A DNA stretch of 64,000 nt from Paraburkholderia aspalathi (GCF_900116445.1 NZ_FPBH01000006.1:124001-188000), one strand, 5' to 3'; shown: positions 31,958 to 42,317, counted from the first letter of the stretch. Numbers and translations: made by a program. The notes: generated by a model from the letters alone, not told the origin.

Positions 31958-31988
31958 ACCCATAAATTGAGAAATTTATGGGTTTTTT
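31958..31988 (+). terminator. Intrinsic terminator after gyrB
   Basis: ACCCATAAATT (31958-31968) pairs with AATTTATGGGT (31973-31983), followed by six T. It marks the end of the core block; the accessory island begins immediately after. Confidence 0.88.
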
Positions 31989-32023
31989 CTATGAATTAAC
32001 TTCCCCTATTGAACCAGTGTTGT

Positions 32024-32041
32024 AGTCGCTGACAAGCGACT
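32024..32041. repeat. Short inverted repeat before hsdM
   Basis: AGTCGCT (32024-32030) and AGCGACT (32035-32041) form a 7-bp inverted repeat with a 4-base spacer, 33 bases before the hsdM start. It could be an operator for the restriction-modification operon; no regulator gene is adjacent. Confidence 0.3.
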
Positions 32042-32074
32042 CCATGTTCAGTCGACCACTTGTAAATAAGACTT

Positions 32075-33685
32075 ATGCCGAATCAACTGTCGCTACAAGC
32101 ACTCGAGTCTTGGCTCTGGGAATCCGCCAACATCCTACGCGGGTCCATCGACTCATCTGACTTCAAAAATTACATATTCGGCTTGCTGTTCCTGAAGCGC
32201 TTCAACGATGTTTTTGAGGAACGCTTGGCCCGCCTGACGCGGGACGAAAACTTGACCCTCATCGAGGCGGAAGGCGAGGTGGAAGACAGGTGGGGGCGTT
32301 TTCCATTGAGTGCCAGATGGTCGGCGCTTAGCGCACGCACGGAAAACATCGGCGAGGCGTTGGACAAAGCCTTCGCCACTATCGAGGCGAACAATCCCGA
32401 ACTGCAACACGTGCTCACGGCTACCCAGTATGGCGACAAGCGGGTGCTGTCGGATGCCACGTTGCAACGCCTGCTACGTCACTTTAATCAGTATCGTCTT
32501 GGCAATGACGACCTCTACAAGGCCGACATGCTGGGCGATGCTTATGAATATCTCATCAAGCAGTTTGCCGACGATGCGGGAAAGAAGGGCGGCGAGTTTT
32601 ACACGCCCAAGGCCGTGGTGCGACTGGTAGTGGGGCTGATTGACCCGCAATCTGGTCAAAGCGTCTATGACCCGACCTGCGGCAGTGGCGGCATGCTGGT
32701 GGAAAGTGCCCACCATATCGCCGAACTGCCGAACGGCACCATCATGGGCAAACCCAATGTGCTGCTATACGGGCAGGAAAAGAATCTCGGTACCTGGGCC
32801 ATAGCTAAGCTCAACCTCTACCTGCACAACATGCGGGCCGAGATTGAACGCGGAGATACATTGGTCGAGCCTAGGCACCTCGATGGCGACTACATCAAGA
32901 CCTTTGACCGGGTGATTGCCAATCCGCCGTTTTCGGACAAGTCGTGGTGGACACCGCTCGAATTGGCAGCCGAGGCGGAACTTGAAAGCGGTAAAAAGCC
33001 CAAGGCCCCCAACTACAAGCAGGTCAGCGACCCTTACGGCCGCTTCGCCTATGGCGTCCCACCGCGCAACTATGCCGACCTTGCCTTCGCTCAGCACATG
33101 CTGGCCAGCCTCAAGGCCGACGGCCGCATGGGCGTCATCCTGCCCCATGGCGTGCTGTTCCGCAGTGGTGAAGAGGGAAAGATTCGCGAAGGGTTGTTAT
33201 TCGGCACCGATGCTGCCAGCGGCAACCAGGCTGGCGACCTCATCGAAGCCATCGTCGGCCTGCCCTCAGCCCTGTTCTACAACACGAGCATCCCGGCCTG
33301 CGTGCTAGTTCTTAACAAGCGCAAGCCGGCAAAGCTCAAGGACAAGGTCATTATCATCGACGCCAGACGCGACTACCTCGAAGGAAAAGCCCAAAACAGT
33401 CTGCGCCCCGAGGACATCGCCCGTATCGTCGCCAGCCATAAAGCCGCCTTCCAGAGCCAGACAGAGGTAGAAAATTACTGTCGGGTGGTTACGCTAGACG
33501 AAATCCGCAGCAACGACGGCAATCTGAATATCGCGCGCTACATAGCCAACGGCGAGACAGAGGAAACCATTGATGTGGCCGCCACCTTGGCAGAACTGGC
33601 AGCGTTGACCGAGGAAGAGGCACGGATTGATGCGCGGCTGAGTGGTTATCTGGTGGAGTTGGGCTTGCTGGAGGTGGATGTATGA
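32075..33685 (+). CDS. hsdM: Type I restriction-modification methyltransferase subunit HsdM
   Basis: N6-adenine DNA methyltransferase subunit. 536 residues: N-terminal helical HsdM_N domain (LESWLWESANILRGSID, FLKRFNDVFEE), the SAM motif DPTCGSGGML (about 198-207), and catalytic NPPF (about 282-285). A C-terminal helical tail follows. The stop overlaps the hsdS start (ATGA), so M and S are coupled. With HsdS it forms the modification enzyme and with HsdR the restriction complex. Confidence 0.95.
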   Translation: MPNQLSLQALESWLWESANILRGSIDSSDFKNYIFGLLFLKRFNDVFEERLARLTRDENLTLIEAEGEVEDRWGRFPLSARWSALSARTENIGEALDKAFATIEANNPELQHVLTATQYGDKRVLSDATLQRLLRHFNQYRLGNDDLYKADMLGDAYEYLIKQFADDAGKKGGEFYTPKAVVRLVVGLIDPQSGQSVYDPTCGSGGMLVESAHHIAELPNGTIMGKPNVLLYGQEKNLGTWAIAKLNLYLHNMRAEIERGDTLVEPRHLDGDYIKTFDRVIANPPFSDKSWWTPLELAAEAELESGKKPKAPNYKQVSDPYGRFAYGVPPRNYADLAFAQHMLASLKADGRMGVILPHGVLFRSGEEGKIREGLLFGTDAASGNQAGDLIEAIVGLPSALFYNTSIPACVLVLNKRKPAKLKDKVIIIDARRDYLEGKAQNSLRPEDIARIVASHKAAFQSQTEVENYCRVVTLDEIRSNDGNLNIARYIANGETEETIDVAATLAELAALTEEEARIDARLSGYLVELGLLEVDV

Positions 33686-35010
33686 GCGTAACCGACAAGT
33701 CGGGGTATCAGGAAAGTGCTGTTGGCTGGATACCGTCAGAGTGGCAGGTCACCGTAATCGGAGACTTGGCCGAGGTTAGTGCGGGTGGCACTCCTGCCAC
33801 GTCACACGACGAATACTGGAACCCACCGGAAGTGCCGTGGATGAGCTCCGGTGAAGTGCATTTGCGACGTGTTCGCTCAACGGAAAAGAAGATTTCGAAG
33901 CTTGGGCTGGAGAATTCAGCCGCAAAAGTCTTTCCCAAGAAATCCATCGTGATGGCACTTGCAGGGCAAGGCAAGACGCGAGGGTGTGTTGCGGTTTTGG
34001 AAGCTGAAGCTGCCACCAATCAGTCGTTAGCGGCAATCTACCCCAGTAAGCTATTTGAGACTGACTTTCTCTTTCATAACCTCGATTGGCGCTATAAGGA
34101 GCTACGGTCACTTTCTTCGGGCGAAGGCGGCCGAGGTGGGCTAAATCTGTCAATCATTAAGTCAGTTCCAGTTGCACTTCCCCCACTCCCCGAACAACAG
34201 AAAATCGCCGCCATCCTCACGACCGTGGACGACAAACTGGAGGTGATTGCATGCCAGATTGACGCCACCCAGACTATCAAACGGGGTTTGATGCAAACCG
34301 TGTTCAGCCGAGGTGTAGGCATCCAAGACGCTAACGGCCGCTGGTTGGCACATACCGACCTCAAAGACAGCGAAGTCGGGGAGATTCCAGTGGGATGGGT
34401 CGTTCGAAGCCTCGAGAGTGTTGCCAATGTCGAGCGCGGAAAGTTCTCCGCTAGACCTCGCAATGACCCGAAATACTTTGAGGACGGTAACATCCCGTTC
34501 ATTCAGACGGGGGACATCGCGTCTTCAACCCGCTTTGTACGCAAAGCATCGCAGTTCTTGAATTTAAAAGGACTGGAAGTGAGCAAACTGTTCCCGGTCG
34601 GCACAATATTCATAACCATCGCTGCCAACATTGGGGATGTTGCTATTGCAAAAACTCCAATGGCTTGCCCGGATAGTGTTGTCGGCATCAACATAACTGC
34701 AGAGGTATGCGATGGGACATGGTTATATTATCTGCTCAAGAACAGTAAGGATTACTTCGACAGCAGGGCAACGCAGAATGCGCAAAAGAACATCAACTTG
34801 CAGGTATTGAGGCCATTCTTATTTGCGTTGCCACCAATGCTTGAGCAGCAACGCGTGGCCGAGATTCTTTCATCTCTGGACGAGAAGCTCGATGTGCTGT
34901 CGTCAAAACAAGCTCAATACAAAGCCCTCAAACGCGGCCTGATGCAGAAACTGCTGACAGGCGAATGGCGAGTAAAGCTAGACGCTCCGGAAGAGGCCGT
35001 CGCCGCCTGA
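33682..35010 (+). CDS. hsdS: Type I restriction-modification specificity subunit HsdS
   Basis: DNA-recognition subunit that sets the bipartite target sequence. 442 residues with the usual two-fold plan: target domain 1 (about 15-160), conserved helix 1 (LPPLPEQQKIAAILTTVDDK ... IKRGLMQTVF), target domain 2 (about 225-380), conserved helix 2 (LPPMLEQQRVAEILSSLDEK ... LKRGLMQKLL). The two conserved repeats are clearly homologous. The target site cannot be read from the sequence. Confidence 0.94.
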   Translation: MSVTDKSGYQESAVGWIPSEWQVTVIGDLAEVSAGGTPATSHDEYWNPPEVPWMSSGEVHLRRVRSTEKKISKLGLENSAAKVFPKKSIVMALAGQGKTRGCVAVLEAEAATNQSLAAIYPSKLFETDFLFHNLDWRYKELRSLSSGEGGRGGLNLSIIKSVPVALPPLPEQQKIAAILTTVDDKLEVIACQIDATQTIKRGLMQTVFSRGVGIQDANGRWLAHTDLKDSEVGEIPVGWVVRSLESVANVERGKFSARPRNDPKYFEDGNIPFIQTGDIASSTRFVRKASQFLNLKGLEVSKLFPVGTIFITIAANIGDVAIAKTPMACPDSVVGINITAEVCDGTWLYYLLKNSKDYFDSRATQNAQKNINLQVLRPFLFALPPMLEQQRVAEILSSLDEKLDVLSSKQAQYKALKRGLMQKLLTGEWRVKLDAPEEAVAA

Positions 35011-35049
35011 CGGAAAGAAATCACAAGAACACACTGGGAGCAACCGCAT

Positions 35050-38000
35050 ATGGGGGCTGCAGAGAAAACCGGGGTCGAGATTCCTGCGCTGGAATGGCTG
35101 GTCAACCTAGGGTACATCCATCTATCGGGCAATGCGGTCAAGGTCGAACACCGCCATCTCGCCCCGGTACTGGAAGGCATCCTGCGACCGCGTTTGCTGG
35201 CGTTGAACCCTTGGCTGACCAAGGCGCCCGGTGGCGTGGATGCCGCGCTTATCGAGTTCCGCAAACGGGTCAATGACGAGCTGCTTCCTGCCAACAAAGC
35301 ATTCTGGGAACAGGTTGTGCATCGCTCGGACATCCAGGTGAAGGATGTCGACGGCGGGCTGCGCAGTGTCCGTTTCTTCGATGCCACGGATGCTGCGAGT
35401 AACGACTTCCACGTGGTGGACCAGTATGTGGGCAAGAACGCTGATGGCGACCTGTTCCGCCCCGACCTGCTGCTGTTTGTGAACGGCTTGCCGCTGGCTA
35501 TTATCGAATGCAAGGCCAGCCACCATCGGCTGGATGAGGCACTGGCCCAGCTGGACGGCTACCAGCGAAGTTTTGCCGCGCAATTTGTGTTCAACCAGGT
35601 TTGCGTGGGATTGAACCGGCGCGAGGGACGGTATGGGGCAATCCTCGCCAAGCCTTCCTTCTATGCCAGCTATCGTCTGCAGGAGGAAGAGCTTAGCGCG
35701 GTGGCAAAATTGCTGGGGAATGAGTCGAGCGAACAAGACCAACTGCTATGGGCCTTGTTCGAACCGGGCCGTTTTCTGGAATTGGTCACCCACTTTGTGC
35801 TGTTTGAAACCCGCGATGGCAAGACGGTAAAGAAGCTGCCGCGCTACCAGCAATGGCGTGCGGTGCGCAAGACCATCGCCCGGCTGACCGCACCTAAGCC
35901 AATGGGCGGCGTGGTATGGCACACGCAAGGCAGCGGCAAGTCTCTCACCATGGCCCTTCTGGCCCGCATGCTGCGCGCTGACAGCACTGGCCTTTCCAAC
36001 CCCACTGTGCTGGTGCTGACCGACCGCAAAGACCTCGACAAACAAATCTTCGACACCTTCAATGCTGTGGGTATCAAAACCATCCAAGCCATCTCGGTTG
36101 ATGGCTTGGAGAAGATGCTGTCGAACGACTACGGCAGCATCTTCACCAGCACAGTGCAAAAGTTTCAGGAAAGCGAGCAGCCCGGCGCTCAGACCGAGGA
36201 CGCGACGAACGCTAGCCAGAACGATGATGATGACCTGTTGCATGCCACCCGGCATAGACGGATGCGCGAGGGCAAGAACTTCTTCATGGTGGCAGAACGC
36301 AACGAGCACTTTGGTCAGCATGACGGCGATGGCGTGCTGCTCGGTGCTAAGTGGATAGAGGTCAGTCGTGAGAAGGTAAACTTCCGTGTGCTTAGCGCCA
36401 AGCCCAACTTCTATGTGTTGGTGGACGAAGCTCACCGCAGCCAGTACGACTTCCTCGCCGCATTCATGCGAGCCAGCCTAGCCAATGCCAAGTTCATCGC
36501 CTTCACAGGCACCCCGCTGCTGAATGACGACAAACACACGCTGGCCGAGTTCGGTGGCGACACTTACATCGACGAATACCGGTTGCACGAGGCCGTGGCG
36601 GACGGGGCAACACTGTCCATCAAGTACCAAGACGCGTGGGTCAATCTCGCGGCCGATGCCAAGCTCGATGAGGCTTTCAATACTCAGTTTTCGAAGGAGA
36701 CAGAGGCGCGCCAACAGACCCTGAAAAAGGCGTTGCTGGCGAAGTGGCGCCAGGCTGGGGACCGCATGGAACAGGTGGCCGCGCATCTGGCCGAACACTT
36801 CATCGCCAACGTGCAGGCGAAGGGGCTGAAGGCCATGCTGGTATGCGATGGCCGGGACATGGCAGTGCGCTACAAAGACCTGCTGGACGGACTGATGGAT
36901 GAACGCGCCAAGCACGGACTGCCTACCTTTCAGAGCAAGGTGGTCATCTCTCTGGCCAGCATGACGGCAACGCGCACCGGGGCATCGGTGGAGGAGGCCG
37001 CTGCGGAGTACAAGCTGGACGTTGCCAAGGTGCAGAGCATCGAAGAGCGGGTGCGAGACGAAGTCAAGGCTGGTAAGGAGCCGGTAGCTATGCCGACTGA
37101 GCAGATTGCGAATTTCGTCAGCAAGCTGTTCACTTTGCCGTATGGGGATGAGAGCAAAGGTCGCGACGGTCAGCCGCATGCAAACAATGTGAGCCTTATT
37201 ATTGTGTCCGACATGCTGCTGACCGGGTGGGATGCCCCCATTGTCGGCACCATGTACCTCGACAAACCGCTGAAGGAACATACCCTGTTGCAGGCCATCG
37301 CGCGAGTGAACCGCACCATGGCCGGCAAAAACGCGGGCTACATCGTGGACTACCATGGGGTGGTGGAACACTTGGACCACGCTCTGAAGATTTACGGGGG
37401 CAAGTTGCAGCCTTCGCAGGTGTGGGAAGGCGTGGAAAGCGAACTGCCCAAGCTGCAAGCTACGCTCGAGCGTATCCTGAAGCTGCTGCCGAATAAACAC
37501 GACCCGGTGACCCAGCGCGAGGACTACAAGGCCGACGCTGAACGCTTCCTTGACCCTGCCGGCAGGCTCGATGCTGTCGAGGATTTCCTGGCCCTGGCAA
37601 AGCAGTTCAACCGCAGCGTGGACATCATTCTGCCTGACGCGCGCGGAGTGCCCTTCAAGCCCTACTTCACGCTCTTTGCCGAAATCCGGCTGATGCTGCG
37701 CGACAAGCTGCCCGACGCCACCTATCGCGAACGCATCACGAGGCTGGAATCGGCCCTGCTGCAGCAACTGCTGGACGAGTACATCGCCGCCAGCCCGGCC
37801 AAGAGCCTGCTGGGGCACGACGTGTCGATTTTGGACGCCAGCGATATGGCCAGACTTAAGAAGCTGGCCAGTCCCGGCAGTCAGGCACTGGTGATGAAGA
37901 ACCAGCTGAAGTACACCATCGCCACGGGCCGGGACAAAGACCCGGCCTTCTTTGACAAGCTGGCCGAAGAGCTGGAGAAGCTGCTCGAAAAGGAAAAGGC

Positions 38001-38343
38001 TGGGCGCATCAGCCAGGCGCAATTCTTGGAGCAGCTGGAGCTCTTCAGCCAACGCATCAAAGACAAAGACAAGACGGGCTTTGACCATCCGGCTCATTCC
38101 GCTGTATACCATTACCTGGCTGCGCTGCTGAGTGAAGAGACTGCCAGAGCAGCCACCACCAAGATGTTCGAAGACGCGGAACTGAGCCATACCATGGCAG
38201 CCGGTAACTGGAAGCAGATGCCCGACCTGCATCCAGAGATTCGCGACCTGCTTCGCAAGTTGCTGATGCCGTTGGCGGGCTGGGAGCGTTCTGTGGCCCG
38301 CGAACATGCCAGACGCATCCTGGACATCTTGCTAAAGAACTGA
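35050..38343 (+). CDS. hsdR: Type I restriction endonuclease subunit HsdR
   Basis: Motor and nuclease subunit, 1097 residues. N-terminal PD-(D/E)xK nuclease ([10 protein letters not shown] then AIIECKAS, about 136-157), SF2 helicase domain 1 (Walker [12 protein letters not shown], about 290-300; [28 protein letters not shown]), helicase domain 2 ([22 protein letters not shown]), and a C-terminal helical domain that contacts HsdM. All key motifs look intact. It follows hsdS by 39 bases. Confidence 0.95.
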   Translation: MGAAEKTGVEIPALEWLVNLGYIHLSGNAVKVEHRHLAPVLEGILRPRLLALNPWLTKAPGGVDAALIEFRKRVNDELLPANKAFWEQVVHRSDIQVKDVDGGLRSVRFFDATDAASNDFHVVDQYVGKNADGDLFRPDLLLFVNGLPLAIIECKASHHRLDEALAQLDGYQRSFAAQFVFNQVCVGLNRREGRYGAILAKPSFYASYRLQEEELSAVAKLLGNESSEQDQLLWALFEPGRFLELVTHFVLFETRDGKTVKKLPRYQQWRAVRKTIARLTAPKPMGGVVWHTQGSGKSLTMALLARMLRADSTGLSNPTVLVLTDRKDLDKQIFDTFNAVGIKTIQAISVDGLEKMLSNDYGSIFTSTVQKFQESEQPGAQTEDATNASQNDDDDLLHATRHRRMREGKNFFMVAERNEHFGQHDGDGVLLGAKWIEVSREKVNFRVLSAKPNFYVLVDEAHRSQYDFLAAFMRASLANAKFIAFTGTPLLNDDKHTLAEFGGDTYIDEYRLHEAVADGATLSIKYQDAWVNLAADAKLDEAFNTQFSKETEARQQTLKKALLAKWRQAGDRMEQVAAHLAEHFIANVQAKGLKAMLVCDGRDMAVRYKDLLDGLMDERAKHGLPTFQSKVVISLASMTATRTGASVEEAAAEYKLDVAKVQSIEERVRDEVKAGKEPVAMPTEQIANFVSKLFTLPYGDESKGRDGQPHANNVSLIIVSDMLLTGWDAPIVGTMYLDKPLKEHTLLQAIARVNRTMAGKNAGYIVDYHGVVEHLDHALKIYGGKLQPSQVWEGVESELPKLQATLERILKLLPNKHDPVTQREDYKADAERFLDPAGRLDAVEDFLALAKQFNRSVDIILPDARGVPFKPYFTLFAEIRLMLRDKLPDATYRERITRLESALLQQLLDEYIAASPAKSLLGHDVSILDASDMARLKKLASPGSQALVMKNQLKYTIATGRDKDPAFFDKLAEELEKLLEKEKAGRISQAQFLEQLELFSQRIKDKDKTGFDHPAHSAVYHYLAALLSEETARAATTKMFEDAELSHTMAAGNWKQMPDLHPEIRDLLRKLLMPLAGWERSVAREHARRILDILLKN

Positions 38344-38347
38344 CGTC

Positions 38348-39058
38348 ATGCCCCAGTTGCAGTACGGCTCAATCACCATCGATTGGCTTTTCCAGCCCGA
38401 CGCCGCTCTTAAGCGTCACTATGTAACGGTCGAGCGCGGTCGGCCTGTCCTGCTGCGCGGACCTTGGGTGGATGCGCCGAAGCAAGAAGCCTTGGTGCGG
38501 CGGCGTGCTCGCTGGATTCGCGAGAAGCTGGCCGTGGTCAACCTGCCGCAGGTCAGCGATGCCATCGTCACCGGCAGTCGACTTCGGTACTGCGGTCGGT
38601 CGTATTTCACGGAGGTGCGCCATGCACCGACCCTGTCACAACCCAAGCTGAGCTTCACGGCATCCCGCTTCGTTATCGAACACCCGGATGGAACATCCAT
38701 CACGCCCGAAGCTCTTGCCCCTCTTCTGATGGACTTCTACCGGGAGCGCGCCCATGAGCGGCTGGTCTCACGGGTGCGGCACTGGGAGCGTAAATCGGGA
38801 TTGCACGCTCGAGGAGTTCGCATTCGGGTGTTCCAAAGCCGCTGGGCCAGTTGCAATGCCCACGAGGTGCTGGAGTTCCATCCCCGGGTCATGGAGCTAC
38901 AAGCCAGCATCCAGGAGTATGTGGTCATCCACGAGCTCTGCCACACGGTGGAAAAGAACCATACCAAGGCGTTTTGGGCGCTGGTGGCGCAACATATGCC
39001 GAACTGGAAGCGGCAGCACGAAGCACTGGAGGGCGCCGCGTTCGGTGACGCCGTTTAA
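38348..39058 (+). CDS. YgjP-like (DUF45) zinc metallopeptidase
   Basis: 236-residue M48-like metallopeptidase of the YgjP/WrbP family. The zinc motif HELCH lies near residue 197 with a downstream ligand region (NHTKAFWALV). N-terminal half has the family's YxxR-type beta-rich region (LRYCGRSYFTEVR) and the HARGVRIRVFQSRWASC segment. It starts four bases after the hsdR stop, so it is part of the operon. Such peptidases often accompany type I restriction systems, but their role there is not established. Confidence 0.88.
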   Translation: MPQLQYGSITIDWLFQPDAALKRHYVTVERGRPVLLRGPWVDAPKQEALVRRRARWIREKLAVVNLPQVSDAIVTGSRLRYCGRSYFTEVRHAPTLSQPKLSFTASRFVIEHPDGTSITPEALAPLLMDFYRERAHERLVSRVRHWERKSGLHARGVRIRVFQSRWASCNAHEVLEFHPRVMELQASIQEYVVIHELCHTVEKNHTKAFWALVAQHMPNWKRQHEALEGAAFGDAV

Positions 39059-39192
39059 AAATCAGCGACTCAAATTCTGGCGCTAGCGAGTCTTGCCGGC
39101 ATCGAATCCGCACGCCGAATTTTTGGTGCCCAATGGGCCCATTATTGGGCGGTCCCCCCGAGCAAACACTGGGCTCTCGAGTTACTCGTCTG

Positions 39193-39378
39193 TCAGTCTT
39201 TTGATTTCGTTGCCACGTTCCAATGGACGTAGCCCAACGAGTCTACGTAACGGACGCGCCTCAGCAACTGCTCGGCAGATACCGGTTTCGCCTCCTGTTT
39301 ATCAGACGAGGTGGCGCCGCCCGCGCCTAGCTTCGCGCGCGTGCGATAGTCTTCAGGTCGGTTTTTAACGACGGCCAT
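39193..39378 (-). CDS. 61-residue protein coupled to the Ser/Thr kinase
   Basis: The ATG at 39378 directly follows the kinase stop codon and is preceded by AAGGAGG within the end of the kinase gene, so translation is convincing. The product is small and charged (MAVVKNRPEDYRTRAKL ... VDSLGYVHWNVATKSKD) with no membrane segment. No family recognised. It may be a substrate, inhibitor or toxin partner of the kinase; this is inference from position. Confidence 0.6.
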   Translation of the reverse strand: MAVVKNRPEDYRTRAKLGAGGATSSDKQEAKPVSAEQLLRRVRYVDSLGYVHWNVATKSKD

Positions 39379-40407
39379 CTAAACCTCCTTCAGAAAGCGG
39401 CGGATTGTCTTTTCGTCCATGGCCTTGATGCACCAGTCCTTCAGTTTTTGCGTAGTTTTTTCGGTCTGTCGCGTGGCTGTGGAGCTGCCATTGGGTGCAA
39501 CAACTAAAGTGAAGGTTCGCTCACCGTCCGACTTCGTCCACGTGCGCGTGCCATCATCGTCAGTCGTATAGCTCCAGTCTAGTTCATTCCCGTCTAGGTT
39601 CGCCAAAGCGTTTGCAACCTCAATAACCGCCTTATATCGCTCATTGATGGACACTGCGAGACACTTTTTGACGATGGTCCGCAGGGTGTTGGGGATGTGC
39701 GCTGGAAACTGATGTCGGTCTGGAAACGCCGCTGTATGAACAGCTATGGCAAACTCCTCGGTAGTTTTGTATTCCCCAAACTGCTCGTAGAAGGTCGAAT
39801 TACCGCAGCACATTCGGTACAGCGTCAGCCCGACCTGGTATACGTCAAATGCCGGTGTATGCTCGTCCTCCAGAAACGCCTCGGGAGGAATATTCTTCCA
39901 GTACATCAAAGGCTGTACCGCCTTTCCGCCAGCGTGCATCTTCTGGGCGAGACCGAAATCGGAAACTAGCGCCTCGTTACGGTTGGACAGCATGATGTTG
40001 TCAGGCTTGATGTCGAAATGAATCAAACCCTTCGAATGGATGTTGTGAAGGCCACTAAGAAGTTGAACGGAGTAGCGCACGATTTCGCGCACCGTCAGGA
40101 AGCGCTGCTCAAGTACCTTGTTCAGGGACCCCAACGGAAAGTAAGGCATTGCAAGATAGATGAACTCGTCATCTTCACACGCATAATGGATGGGTGCCAC
40201 GTTGGCATGGTCACTCAGATACAGGATGCTGGCTTCGCGATAGTAGTGTGCGACGTCGTTCATCGAGTCTTTCCGGACACGCTTTATCGCAAGGTCAGCG
40301 TCGAGCTGTAAATCGTGTGCATGGAACACGGCTGAATTCTTGCCTTCAGCGCCGATTTCGTCGCCAAGCTGAAACCTGAGGTTCGCTTCGGTATGGGGAT
40401 TAAGCAT
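39379..40407 (-). CDS. Eukaryotic-like Ser/Thr protein kinase
   Basis: 342-residue soluble kinase from the ATG at 40407 (MLNPHTEANLRF), which has GGAG upstream and overlaps the previous gene by 8 bases. Hanks motifs are complete: Gly loop IGAEGKNSAVFHA, Lys42 in LAIKRV, catalytic loop HFDIKPDN (130-137, Phe in place of the usual Arg of HRD), DFG at 150-152, and an APE-like IPPEAF. The HFD variant is an RD-minus kinase, which may not need activation-loop phosphorylation. The last 100 residues (WSYTTDDDGTRTWTKSDGER) are not kinase-like. No transmembrane helix. Defence role is inferred from the setting. Confidence 0.85.
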   Translation of the reverse strand: MLNPHTEANLRFQLGDEIGAEGKNSAVFHAHDLQLDADLAIKRVRKDSMNDVAHYYREASILYLSDHANVAPIHYACEDDEFIYLAMPYFPLGSLNKVLEQRFLTVREIVRYSVQLLSGLHNIHSKGLIHFDIKPDNIMLSNRNEALVSDFGLAQKMHAGGKAVQPLMYWKNIPPEAFLEDEHTPAFDVYQVGLTLYRMCCGNSTFYEQFGEYKTTEEFAIAVHTAAFPDRHQFPAHIPNTLRTIVKKCLAVSINERYKAVIEVANALANLDGNELDWSYTTDDDGTRTWTKSDGERTFTLVVAPNGSSTATRQTEKTTQKLKDWCIKAMDEKTIRRFLKEV

Positions 40408-40855
40408 TCGCTGCTCCAATGGCCGTGGCGATTGCCTCACGTTCTTCCTTCTTGAGCTTCACCCAGCCTTCCACTTCTTCGTAGTCTGCACCCTCAAGCA
40501 GTTCACGTAGATGTTCGCGGCTCATCTTCAGCTTGGCAGCAATGCGCGCAATCTGGCCACAAAAGTAGCCTTCGAGTTCACTGCTTGCGAACGCTTCTTG
40601 AATAACACCCTCAAGCTCGATGCGCTCGATTGAGATTCCCTGAGCATTGCCCTCGGTGATGCGGATACCGGCTCGCTTCACGTCATATTCCCGGATGATG
40701 TCTAGAACGGTGTTTCTGACGTATTTCAGCTGTTCAGGCGTCTCCAATGCTTTGGGTACAACGATGCCTTCCATATCCACAATCTGCTTCTCGTCCGCGT
40801 CGTATACGACGAACGTGACGCGTTTCGGGGCAACGCGTATTCCAATCGTTCTCAT
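40400..40855 (-). CDS. RNase H/RuvC-fold-like protein of unknown function
   Basis: 151 residues from the ATG at 40855 (MRTIGIRVAPKRVTFVVYD). The predicted strand-strand-helix order (IGIRVAPKRVTFVVYDADE; VDMEGIVVP; long helix; KRAGIRITEG; C-terminal helices with EEREAIATAIGA) recalls the RuvC branch of the RNase H fold, but the first catalytic Asp position reads Arg-Val, so it may be inactive or a binding protein. This fold call is a weak inference. It overlaps the kinase gene and is probably co-transcribed with it. Confidence 0.6.
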   Translation of the reverse strand: MRTIGIRVAPKRVTFVVYDADEKQIVDMEGIVVPKALETPEQLKYVRNTVLDIIREYDVKRAGIRITEGNAQGISIERIELEGVIQEAFASSELEGYFCGQIARIAAKLKMSREHLRELLEGADYEEVEGWVKLKKEEREAIATAIGAANA

Positions 40856-41027
40856 TTTTCTCTCATATTGTGCAGGTGAGCATGTTGACCATCGAGCCAG
40901 ATGTTCGACTCGGCTCAAGTATCCTCGCGCCCTTTGATATAACTGCATGCAATGCAAAATCTTGATGTGCCGGCGGTGAACTTAAGCGGCACGTCCGCGA
41001 GCGCTCCAATGAACTCCGGCGGATGCG

Positions 41028-41888
41028 TTATCGATTCACCCACGGCGCCCAAACTGCTTCCGTGCCGGGCAATTCAAGCAACGTCAAGACCCCGTACTGC
41101 CCGGAAGCGATTTTCATTTCCCGAAGTTTGGTGCCCGAGCTTGCGTCCGCAAACCAGACACTGGCAGGAACCGTCGCGCCCTCGCTTTCCCGAACCACTG
41201 ACTCGTCCGCTGCAAGCGACGCCGCTGGAAGCTCGACGATGTGTTTGCGTGCTCTGAAAAACGCACCCGACTTACGAGCGCTCTCGCTCGAGTAGGACCA
41301 GCGCATGAAGCCATCGTTCGAAGCAATCAAAACGACCTTCTTGTCCGTTGCGCTTACCCACCTCAGCGCTGCGGCCGTGAGCGACACACCGTAGCGGGCC
41401 GCACAATCACCCAGTTGCTCAAAGTCGACCCTTGTCGATATTTGCTGCCTGAAGTCATCAAGAGGCATCAGCAGGTTCGCGGCAAAGCTGTCTGCTTCGA
41501 TTTCGATTCGCCGCTCGTCCGCCTGCCAGTCGTCCATATCCTGGTCGGTGCAGTTGAACTCTGTTTGCGTGGCACGATGAAGGATGTAGTGCCCGAGTTC
41601 ATGCGCCTGAGTGAATCGAACGCGTCCTCTGGAGCTGACGGCCTCGTTATAAATGAGAGCCCAACCGTTGCCCTTTCCAAGATATGACAGGCAGCCATCG
41701 AAGCCAGGAATGTCGGCCGCCACGACGCTGGTAATCGGGTCATGCCATTTGAATATTTCGTGGCAGTTCTTCGCGAGCGACTCGACATCAACCGGGAAAC
41801 GCACGTCGCCATGAACCGTGCTCAGCTGATTGAGAAGACCCGTCAAGCGAAAAGCAGCCTTTGCAGGCGTCAGCACGTCTGTCTGCAT
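41028..41888 (-). CDS. ImmA/IrrE-family metallopeptidase
   Basis: 286-residue zinc peptidase of the kind that cleaves or removes a paired XRE repressor to switch on stress or mobile-element genes. The zinc motif HELGH lies near residue 95 (FTQAHELGHYILH), with the downstream ligand in EADSFAANLLMP. The C-terminal 120 residues (about 165-286) form a separate region (FMRWSYSSESARKSGAFF ...) that probably senses a signal. It starts two bases after the XRE gene, a classical repressor-peptidase pair. Confidence 0.88.
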   Translation of the reverse strand: MQTDVLTPAKAAFRLTGLLNQLSTVHGDVRFPVDVESLAKNCHEIFKWHDPITSVVAADIPGFDGCLSYLGKGNGWALIYNEAVSSRGRVRFTQAHELGHYILHRATQTEFNCTDQDMDDWQADERRIEIEADSFAANLLMPLDDFRQQISTRVDFEQLGDCAARYGVSLTAAALRWVSATDKKVVLIASNDGFMRWSYSSESARKSGAFFRARKHIVELPAASLAADESVVRESEGATVPASVWFADASSGTKLREMKIASGQYGVLTLLELPGTEAVWAPWVNR

Positions 41889-41889
41889 C

Positions 41890-42207
41890 TTAGTTTTTTA
41901 GCGCGTCAAGAATCTTGCGAAGCCGTTCTTTTGCGTCTGCGTCCAGCTTCTTGTAGTTGCGGTAAAACGCCTCATCCAAGTGATGCTGCTCTGGCGCTTG
42001 TACATCATCTTCAACCAGATAGGCAGAACTCACCCCCAAGGCATCTGCCAAGGCCATGAGCTTTTCCGCCGATGGTCTCTGCGATTCACGATTCTCAAGT
42101 TCCCACAGATAACTCTTGCTCAAGCCTGCTTGCGCTGCCAGAGCCTCAAGGGTCAGTTTCTTTCCCTTACGCAACTCGCGAATCTTTTCGCCGAGCCGAG
42201 TGGCCAT
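41890..42207 (-). CDS. XRE-family transcription regulator
   Basis: 105 residues from the ATG at 42207. An HTH_3 domain fills the first 65 residues (LGEKIRELRKGKKLTLEALA; AGLSKSYLWELENRESQRPS), followed by a helical tail (FYRNYKKLDADAKERLRKIL). It directly precedes the IrrE-type peptidase, its likely antagonist. Probable targets are its own promoter and that of the divergent small gene at 42399. Confidence 0.88.
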   Translation of the reverse strand: MATRLGEKIRELRKGKKLTLEALAAQAGLSKSYLWELENRESQRPSAEKLMALADALGVSSAYLVEDDVQAPEQHHLDEAFYRNYKKLDADAKERLRKILDALKN

Positions 42208-42317
42208 CGTAAATACCCCCAAAGATACACACTCAAAATATACCACGATTCCGAACTTTTCAAATGGCCAAGCCGGAAAAGCTCTTGACTTTCGGTGCAA
42301 ACAGCGCAACACTGAGT

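Noticed and set aside
36478..38307. 609-codon minus-strand ORF opposite hsdR
   Set aside because: Shadow of an intact hsdR with all motifs; no ribosome site or recognisable domain.
39128..39150. GCCCAAT/ATTGGGC inverted repeat between the convergent YgjP and 61-aa genes as a terminator
   Set aside because: Stem is only 7 bp and neither side has a T-run of useful length.
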